Assembly (NCBI GenBank): GCA_910579325.1
Contig: CAJTTU010000095.1
Span: 3,158-13,584 of the forward strand
Direction of reading: 5' to 3'
Length of the DNA: 10,427 bases
DNA from: an uncultured Lachnospiraceae bacterium
GTDB taxonomy: Bacteria; Bacillota; Clostridia; Lachnospirales; Lachnospiraceae
Shown here: piece by piece, positions 1 through 6,100 of the stretch
Numbering within the stretch: the first letter of the stretch is position 1
Layout of the letters: the number at the start of each line of letters is the position of its first letter
Notes under the pieces: generated by a model
Told to the model about the DNA's origin: nothing
Database searches by the model: none
The model's input: only the letters and a program-made list of their open reading frames with translations
Position numbers and translations under genes: made by a program

Positions 1-858
1 GATATGGGCGCTAAAGTCAAAAATCGTCGAAAAATATCCGTTTTCACCGATAAAATGACCAAGCGTTCCCTCCCTCATATTAAAAACCTCGCCTACGGTA
101 AAAGCGTCGTATTTTTGAAAGGTATTCTCTTTTAACTGGTCCAGGAATTCCCCGATTCCCTCCACGCTTTCCACCATCCTCCAGCAGGCTGCCAGACCGT
201 CCGGTCCGTCCGGTTCCAGGGTCGGAAATTCCAGATCTTTTTTGATGTTCATAATGGCATCGATCCGGAAGCCTGCCAGCCCCTTTTCCAGCCACCAGTT
301 AATCATGCGGTACAGCTCCTGCCTAAGCTTCGGGTTCTCCCAGTTCAGATCCGGCTGCTCCTTCGCGAACATGTGCAGATAATAAAGGCCGCTGTTCCCC
401 GGCGCCGGCTCCCAACAGCTTCCGCCAAAATAAGAACGGTAATTATTGGGCGGGTTACCATCTTTTCCTTTCCGGAAATAAAAATAATCTCCATATTCCC
501 CATAAGGATCTTCCAGCGCCTTTTTAAACCACTCATGCTGATCGGAGCAGTGATTGATTACCAGGTCCATAATCAGATACATATCCCGCTTTTTCGTCTC
601 CGCAAGCAGCTCGTCAAACTCCTCCATCGTCCCGAACTCCCGAGCAATTCCATAATAATCCGAGATGTCATACCCCTGATCGATAAAAGGAGACTGATAA
701 ATCGGCGACAGCCAGATCATGTCGATTCCCAGTTGTTTCAGGTAATCCAGTTTCGAGATAATCCCCCGCAGATCTCCGATCCCGTCTCCGTTGGTGTCCA
801 GAAAACTTTTCGGATAAATCTGATAGGCCACTTTGTCATGCCACCATTTTCTGTTCAT
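1..858 (-). CDS. GH13 alpha-glucosidase, N-terminal 286 codons (runs off left edge)
   Basis: Cytoplasmic glycoside hydrolase family 13 enzyme that releases glucose from the non-reducing end of short alpha-glucosides such as maltose or isomaltose. No signal peptide is seen. The start ATG (858-856) follows GGGAGGAAAAGTT, a strong Shine-Dalgarno. Visible family hallmarks are the metal-binding loop DTNGDGIGD (residues 21-29), region I DLVINHCSD (98-106), the QPDLNWENP segment (168-176), region II GFRIDAI with nucleophile Asp200, and region III TVGEVF with acid/base Glu257. These numbers almost coincide with the classic Bacillus oligo-1,6-glucosidase (Asp199/Glu255). The third catalytic Asp (HDQPR-like region) and the C-terminal domain lie outside the window; full members have about 550 residues. 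Ala201 follows the nucleophile. In this group Val there goes with alpha-1,6 and Ala/Thr with alpha-1,4 preference, so a maltase-like activity is inferred. It lies 52 bases after the YolD-like gene and may be co-transcribed or have its own promoter. A trehalose-6-phosphate or sucrose-phosphate hydrolase cannot be excluded. Confidence 0.93.
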   Translation of the reverse strand, partial: MNRKWWHDKVAYQIYPKSFLDTNGDGIGDLRGIISKLDYLKQLGIDMIWLSPIYQSPFIDQGYDISDYYGIAREFGTMEEFDELLAETKKRDMYLIMDLVINHCSDQHEWFKKALEDPYGEYGDYFYFRKGKDGNPPNNYRSYFGGSCWEPAPGNSGLYYLHMFAKEQPDLNWENPKLRQELYRMINWWLEKGLAGFRIDAIMNIKKDLEFPTLEPDGPDGLAACWRMVESVEGIGEFLDQLKENTFQKYDAFTVGEVFNMREGTLGHFIGENGYFSTIFDFSAHI

Positions 859-910
859 AACTTTTCCTCCCTATATAGTTCCACAACTCTCCTCCCGGGA
901 AAACGCGCCG

Positions 911-1351
911 CTATTCCATCTCTATCTCAATAATCTCACCGACAGGAATCTCTGTCCCGTCGGTAAGAACCACAATTCCCTCAAACTCTCTGATTTTTTT
1001 CACATTCCCCACAACCGTCACATACGCTCCGCCTTCTTTTTTTTCATCCGGCAGAAAATATGTAAAGGAAGCTGACGGGCAGGTCCGAATCCGATCTTTC
1101 AACAGCCGCAGTCTTTCATCCAGTTCCCGTCTCACGTCTTCCTCCGGCACAAGCCTTTCCCCGGTCAGCCTGCCCGTTTCCCGTATGGCCGCGCCAAAAC
1201 CGGTAAGAGCGGCAAAGGGGGAAAACTGCGCGGCCCGGTCTGCCCGGGACATATGAGGACGGGTGGAAGAAACATGATGGGGCAGATCCAGCATATCGTC
1301 ATAGCGGTGAGGATCTGTCGATTCCATGCCTGTCGTTCCTGTTTTTTTCAT
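911..1351 (-). CDS. YolD-like family protein, partner of the Y-family polymerase
   Basis: A 146-residue cytoplasmic protein of the YolD-like type, a family commonly encoded beside UvrX/DinB-like Y-family polymerases in Firmicutes and suspected to modulate them much as UmuD does UmuC. The family-typical part begins with a YDDMLDLPHH segment (17-26) and the conserved RAAQFSPFAAL stretch (39-49). A charged helix follows (about 68-90), then a beta-rich C-terminal half (about 109-144) that includes VTVVGNVKKI and DGTEIPVGEI. The start ATG at 1351 is preceded by AAGGTGATAAGCG, a usable ribosome site; Met9 is an alternative start without a better site. It lies 74 bases downstream of the polymerase gene on the same strand, with no terminator seen between them, so a two-gene operon is likely. 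The biochemical role of YolD proteins is not established; the assignment to translesion synthesis rests on gene pairing. There is no sign of a UmuD-type Ser/Lys protease dyad. Confidence 0.85.
   Translation of the reverse strand: MKKTGTTGMESTDPHRYDDMLDLPHHVSSTRPHMSRADRAAQFSPFAALTGFGAAIRETGRLTGERLVPEEDVRRELDERLRLLKDRIRTCPSASFTYFLPDEKKEGGAYVTVVGNVKKIREFEGIVVLTDGTEIPVGEIIEIEME
938..964 (-). other. Stem-loop inside the 3' end of the YolD-like gene
   Basis: Reading the transcribed strand, ACCGACGGGA and TCCTGTCGGT can pair over 10 positions (nine Watson-Crick, one G-U) around a 7-base loop, CAGAGAT. The stem lies within the codons for the TDGTEIPVG segment, about 27 bases before the stop codon. 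No T-run follows it, so it is not a classical terminator. It could slow 3' decay of the operon transcript or be a by-product of the codons used. Confidence 0.5.
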
Positions 1352-1425
1352 CGCTTATCACCTTTTCGTTCTATCAAAATGCCTGTATCACGCAAAAGCC
1401 CATAAGATTACCATGCCCACACGCC

Positions 1426-2952
1426 TTATGCCTTATGCCCCCCAATCTGCCGGTTCCGCTTTGTGGTAGTCGCCCCTTCCTCCAGATTCATACCCTTCAA
1501 AATAGCGTTTTTTCCATATTTTTTCTTAATCTCCAATACTGCCCGCTGCATCCTCTTCTCCCGCTCCAGCGCCTTTTCTTCCTCCCGGCGCTGCCGTTCC
1601 TGAGCCTCATAATCGGTAAACAGATTAAGCTGCACAGGTTCCTGCTCTGCCTCCCGGGCGGCGCTCTCCTCCAGGACATGAGCTGCCGTTACGGTAACCC
1701 GGCGCGCCAGAAGGCCAGGATCCATGATCCGGTCATACAGCTTGAGGACCGCCTCAGTCAGCAGCCGGGCCGAGGACGTATACCGGTCCAGATTCTCCGT
1801 GCCGTGGGCATGCTTTGGAATCTTTCTTCCGTAACGGTCCGTCGTAATCTCCCCATGGTAATCTTTTCGCCGCTGCGGGTCCGTCAGATTCTCGATGTCA
1901 TAACCGATAGTCAGCACCATCTGTTTTGTCACCAGTCCTTTTTCCACCAGACTCAATGCCATCAGATCCGTCATTTCCCGGACAATCAGCTTTGTCTTCT
2001 CAAAATCATAGGGGCATTGCAGCACCTGGCCGGAACACAGACTGTTCTCCCTGGGTTTATACGCCTTGATATCGTCAATCGTACAGGGTTCCCAACCCCA
2101 GGCATGATCGATTAACAGTTCTGCGTTAATCCCGAACAGTTTATAGAGCAGGTCCTCATTATAATAATCCTCAGGACTGCCAATAGAGCATCTGGCCACA
2201 TCGCCCATCGTATACATACCATGGGCTTCCAGCTTTCTGGCATATCCGGCTCCTACCCGCCAGAAGTCAGTCAGCGGCCGGTGATCCCACAGCAGGCTGC
2301 GGTAATCCCGCCCGCCAAGCTCCACAATCCGCACCCCATCCTTATCCGGCATCACATGCTTGGCCACGATATCCATGGCCGCTTTGCACAGATACAGATT
2401 CTCCCCGATCCCGGCCGTAGCCGTAATCCCCGTAGTCTGTTCCACATCCCGGAGGATTTTTTTCGCAAATTCACGGGGCGAAAGGCGGCTGGCGCCGAGA
2501 TAATGGGTGATGTCCATAAACACCTCGTCGATAGAATAAACATGCATGTCTTCCGGCGCCACATATTTTAAATACACCTGATAAATCCGGCTGCTGTAGT
2601 CGATATAATGGGCCATCCTGGGCGGGGCCGCAATATAGGAAAGTTCCAGATTCGGATTCGATTTCAGTTCCCTGTCGTCAAAAGAGGAGCCGGTAAAAAC
2701 ATGCCCCGGCGCTCTTTCGCGGCGCCCGGCATTCACCTTCCGCACCTTCTGCACCACCTCAAACAGCCTTGCCCTGCCTGAGATTCCGTAAGCTTTCAGA
2801 GAAGGAGATACCGCAAGACAGATCGTCTTCTCCGTCCGGCTCTCGTCCGCCACCACCAGATTTGTGGTCATCGGATTTAACCCCCGTTCCATACACTCCA
2901 CGGAGGCGTAAAAGCTTTTTAAATCGATTGCTAGATAAATGTGGGAATCCAT
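1426..2952 (-). CDS. Y-family DNA polymerase (UmuC/UvrX-like translesion polymerase)
   Basis: A 508-residue translesion DNA polymerase that copies across damaged template bases at low fidelity and without proofreading. The palm begins AIDLKSFYASVE (8-19): Asp10 is the first metal ligand and Tyr15 sits at the steric-gate position, as in UmuC. The second catalytic motif is YSIDEVFMD (139-147), with Asp142 and Glu143. The segment TGITATAGIGENLYLCKAAMD (174-194 region) and the helix-hairpin-helix-like TDFWRVGAGYARKLEAHGM (228-246) fit the palm end and thumb. The little-finger domain occupies roughly 300-430. QLNLF (441-445) is a near-consensus beta-clamp binding motif, followed by a charged helix and a basic tail, RNRQIGGHKA. 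This is longer than Bacillus UvrX (about 420). An in-frame TGA lies upstream and residues before Asp10 are needed, so ATG 2952 is the only sensible start, although its ribosome site (GGCGGT) is weak. The YolD-like gene follows. Databases sometimes label relatives as DNA methylase or ImpB-type proteins, without support from the motifs. Confidence 0.95.
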   Translation of the reverse strand: MDSHIYLAIDLKSFYASVECMERGLNPMTTNLVVADESRTEKTICLAVSPSLKAYGISGRARLFEVVQKVRKVNAGRRERAPGHVFTGSSFDDRELKSNPNLELSYIAAPPRMAHYIDYSSRIYQVYLKYVAPEDMHVYSIDEVFMDITHYLGASRLSPREFAKKILRDVEQTTGITATAGIGENLYLCKAAMDIVAKHVMPDKDGVRIVELGGRDYRSLLWDHRPLTDFWRVGAGYARKLEAHGMYTMGDVARCSIGSPEDYYNEDLLYKLFGINAELLIDHAWGWEPCTIDDIKAYKPRENSLCSGQVLQCPYDFEKTKLIVREMTDLMALSLVEKGLVTKQMVLTIGYDIENLTDPQRRKDYHGEITTDRYGRKIPKHAHGTENLDRYTSSARLLTEAVLKLYDRIMDPGLLARRVTVTAAHVLEESAAREAEQEPVQLNLFTDYEAQERQRREEEKALEREKRMQRAVLEIKKKYGKNAILKGMNLEEGATTTKRNRQIGGHKA

Positions 2953-3014
2953 CTCAGGCTGACCGCCAGCACACCCCTTTCATTACAGGCAGAATCATCT
3001 GTTTGATTTGCTCA

Positions 3015-3029
3015 TGTAAATTATTCTCA
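3015..3029 (-). promoter_or_regulatory. Fur/PerR-type box-like sequence ahead of the polymerase gene
   Basis: The minus-strand sequence TGAGAATAATTTACA matches the 7-1-7 core TGATAATnATTATCA at 11 of the 14 defined positions. It sits about 20 bases downstream of the candidate -10 element, where a bound repressor would block transcription. The stretch is AT-rich, so a chance match is quite possible, and no regulator gene is in the window. Confidence 0.2.
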
Positions 3030-3048
3030 ATTAATTATGTCTGTATCC

Positions 3049-3077
3049 AGTATAGCATAAACGCAGAAGAAAAACGA
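3049..3077 (-). promoter_or_regulatory. Candidate extended -10 promoter for the polymerase/YolD operon
   Basis: On the minus strand TGC-TATACT (3057-3049) is a good extended -10 element: TATACT matches TATAAT at five of six positions and is preceded by TGn. Seventeen bases upstream lies only a weak -35, TCGTTT (3077-3072), as is usual for extended -10 promoters. Transcription would start near 3042, about 90 bases before the polymerase ATG. The -35 side overlaps the T-rich tail of the preceding terminator. I found no GAAC-n4-GTTC LexA/DinR box beside it. Confidence 0.45.
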
Positions 3078-3078
3078 G

Positions 3079-3104
3079 AAAAATATAAAGAAGCCCGCCG
3101 GGCT
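3079..3104 (-). terminator. Probable rho-independent terminator of the surface-protein gene
   Basis: The transcribed strand reads AGCCC-GGC-GGGCT, a five-base-pair GC-rich stem with a three-base loop, followed by TCTTTATATTTTT. It lies about 80 bases after the stop codon of the large surface-protein gene and just before the candidate promoter of the polymerase gene, the expected place for a unit boundary. The stem is short but GC-rich. Confidence 0.6.
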
Positions 3105-3164
3105 GCCGTTCAACCTATCCATGGTGGATAAGAAGACTGACAGTTCGACAGGCTGCTTCTCAGT

Positions 3165-3180
3165 CATCCCAATCGGGATG
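3165..3180 (-). other. Perfect small dyad just after the surface-protein stop codon
   Basis: CATCCC and GGGATG form a six-base-pair stem with a four-base loop, starting four bases after the stop codon. No T-run follows. Further short dyads lie between it and the terminator: GACTGA/TCAGTC at 3135-3140 and 3160-3165, and TATCC/GGATA around 3116-3129. The untranslated tail of this long messenger is therefore structured throughout, which may protect its 3' end. Confidence 0.45.
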
Positions 3181-3184
3181 TTTC

Positions 3185-6100
3185 TCAAACCTGACTGTTC
3201 TTTCTTCTCCTGATCCCATAACTGAGCAGAATTCCTCCCGTTGTCAGAAGGAGCAGCATATAGAAAGCGATGGGACTTTGATCTCCTGTATTCGCAGAAG
3301 TCGCATTTTGTCCGGAAACGGCGCCAGTATTCGTTCCGACGTTCGATCCGTTCTGATTTCCGGAAGTTCCGTTATTTCCGGAACTGTTTCCATTTTCGGT
3401 CTTCGTGCCGGAACCTGTACTGTTCTGACCGCTGCCCGAACCTTTGTTATTTCCATTCTGATCCGTTCCGGTGTTTGGCCGGTTCGTATCCGCAGGTGTG
3501 TCCTTCTTCACTTCCTTCCAGCCAATGGCTATGGGAGACAGACTGAACACTTTAAACTGAATTCCATTTGCCGTATTCGTCACCGCCAGGGATTCCGTCT
3601 TTCCTGCCCCGGTTCCCGCCGTGATCATATGAACCACGGTAAATGTATGAGTATCCTTTCCGGTTCCGTCAGGATAAGGCAGGGTAACGGTAATACCACT
3701 CTCCGGGAAATCCTCCGGAGATACTGCTTCCCATCTTCCGTCTCCTGTCTTTACCATCAGCGTAACGTCATACACCGCCACGTTCTCAGACGAAATACTG
3801 TTTTGCGCAATCTGTAACATCACATCCTTCATCCGTTTTACAATCTTTTCCGGCGTGTTCAGTTCCTCAATCTTTTCCAGTGCCTCAGGAACCTCCGAAA
3901 TACCGTTCTCGGACGTCAGTTTATATTCGTCCTTCTCCAGTTCCGGCGGAACAGCCGGCAGGTCTGTCACCTCCGTAATGATTCCGGATATTTCCGGCAG
4001 CGCGGCGGGCAGGGTATAATAAGACGCCTTCGCACCCTGAAGAAGGACCGGATTTTCCCCGTCATTCCAGGACAGAGCAACCTTCTGAACGCCAGGATCC
4101 GCTTTCATGTAAACGCCCTTTAACTGATCGGCCGTACAGATGAATTGCACCTCTGCCGCATCGCCCTCTAAAATACCCGATACTTTCAGGCTGCCGAATA
4201 ATGTGGCAGTTCTGCTGTCCTTATCTACATTCTCCTGCCGGTCAGCCGCCGACAGATCGCCGGTATCCCAGGTAAGCGCCGCCGGCGCGATATTTAATGT
4301 ATAGGTTGCGATTCCTTCATGATAATCCCCGGTTTCTGCCGCCGTCGCCGTGATCACCACGGTTCCCGGTTTCAGAATATGTACCTTTCCGTCATTATCC
4401 ACTGTGGCTGTCTTTACATCACTGCTGGCATAAGTCACACTGCTGCCCGCGACCGCGCCCGCAGCCGCAAAAGTGAAGTCTTCACTGCCGTAAGATTTGT
4501 TCTGAACCGCAGTGTCAAAACGGAACTCCGTCTGTGGCAGCTTGTCAGTCACCGTCAGCGTAACGATAACCTCAAACGGAAGATAATTTGTACTTTCCGT
4601 AACCGGTATGATGATTTCCGCGGTCTTGCCTGCGTTTGCCTGGCTGTTGACTGCAGAATAGAATAAAAGGGTGCCGTCCAGACCAGGCGCTTCCGTCAAC
4701 ACATCGCCGCCGTCAGACACCGCAGGACTGCCCAGCTTCGCGCCCTCGGGCAGAATCGACGCCAGGTCATAAGTACCGCTGCCGCCATATCTGACGGAAA
4801 GTGCCGCGGAAGCTTCTTTCGTATAAGGGGCTTTCTCGACAGGGAAGGTCTGAACCACAGGATCCGCCCAGGTATAATTTCCGCCCTCTTTCGCGCGGAT
4901 CTCCACCCGTGCGCTGCCTGCATTTATATTGTCAGAAAGCAGAAGTTCATAATCCCTTTCTCTCAGCAGCGTTTCCCCATCCTTCACCGTAACCGTCGGG
5001 AGCACGGCCTCGCCGGTGTACTGGTAACTCCCTGTGATTTCCACTGTGGGAGTGATGTCCTTGGGCGTGATCTCGCAGGGAACCGTCAGCGTTCCGGACG
5101 CCAGCCGGTAGTTTTCACTGCCATTTCCCCGCAGCGTCAGAGCAACATTCACAGTGGACTGCCCGCCCACATCAGGACTTTCATAAGCTGCGGGAGCTGC
5201 CGCCACAATCACGCCGGAATCACCGGACAAAAGGCCGGTGACCGCCAAAGCGCCGGAAACTGTTCCTGCCGAGACCGTTCCGTCGTAAACCTTGCTCACC
5301 TTACAGGTACCTGCGGATGCAGTAACCCTTTTTTGTCCTACTTCAACCGTACCTTCGCAAACTGTCACGTCTGTATAAGCTTTACCGTTGATTGTTCCGC
5401 TGTATAACACCCGAAACGTCTGGTTCCCGGCGTCAGGCTTTCCGGACACGCTTAACGTATATCGGGGTGAAGGGTCTGTGGCATTTCCTGCCTGAGCCGT
5501 AATATTCCCGATCCGGACAATCTCATCCCAGTTATCCCCATATACGGGACTTTCCTTCACGGTAACGCCATTCCCCACGCCGGCAGCAGAACCGCCCGCG
5601 GAGAAACTGACGTCCTTTACGATAAAGGAAATGGTTCCTGTCTTCTCTCCCTCATAGTTTCCGCTTTCCTCCGGCGTAAAGGTATAGGACAGGCTTCCTT
5701 CCGTATCCGCCGTCAGCTCTTTCAGCATGTTAACCGTCTGGTCATAGGTCATTCCGGAAGCATTTCCATAAGCATAGGTCAGCGTTCCGGAAACAGCCTC
5801 ACTGCCCGCGCCGGTAAAGGAAGGCTGGGCAAACGCCCCGATTCCCGCCACGACGGTCTGTCTTCTCGCGCTGTCCAAAACCGCCTGAGGCTCATTGGCT
5901 TTATAATCCGCCTTCTGGATTGTAAAAGTGCCTTTTATAAATGTAATCGCATAATTGGGATTCTGCCCATTGGTCAGCGTACCCTGCTCAATGTCATAGC
6001 TGCCCGCGTTTTCCCCGGACCGGCGGGTTAATGTGCCTTTCAGAGATTCCCCGGATATCAGCGGCGTCGCCGGAGCAACCGCATAAGTAAGCAGCGGGTC

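Noticed and set aside
859..910. Catabolite-response (cre) site before the GH13 gene
   Set aside because: No sequence close to the cre consensus is seen in the short gap; any control site may lie elsewhere.
373..933. Plus-strand open frame of 186 codons
   Set aside because: It lies opposite the GH13 gene, whose catalytic motifs are unmistakable, and its own translation shows no recognisable domain.
1435..2115. Plus-strand open frame of 226 codons
   Set aside because: It is antisense to the polymerase gene, with a low-complexity Leu/Pro/His-rich product and no ribosome site.
2769..3131. Plus-strand open frame crossing from the polymerase gene into the spacer
   Set aside because: Most of it is antisense to the polymerase; the rest runs through the promoter and terminator region, and the product has no protein-like pattern.
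2953..3184. LexA/DinR operator for the polymerase
   Set aside because: Single GAAC halves occur (for example within TTGAACGGCAGCC and CGAACTGTCAG on the minus strand), but none has a matching GTTC half at the right spacing.
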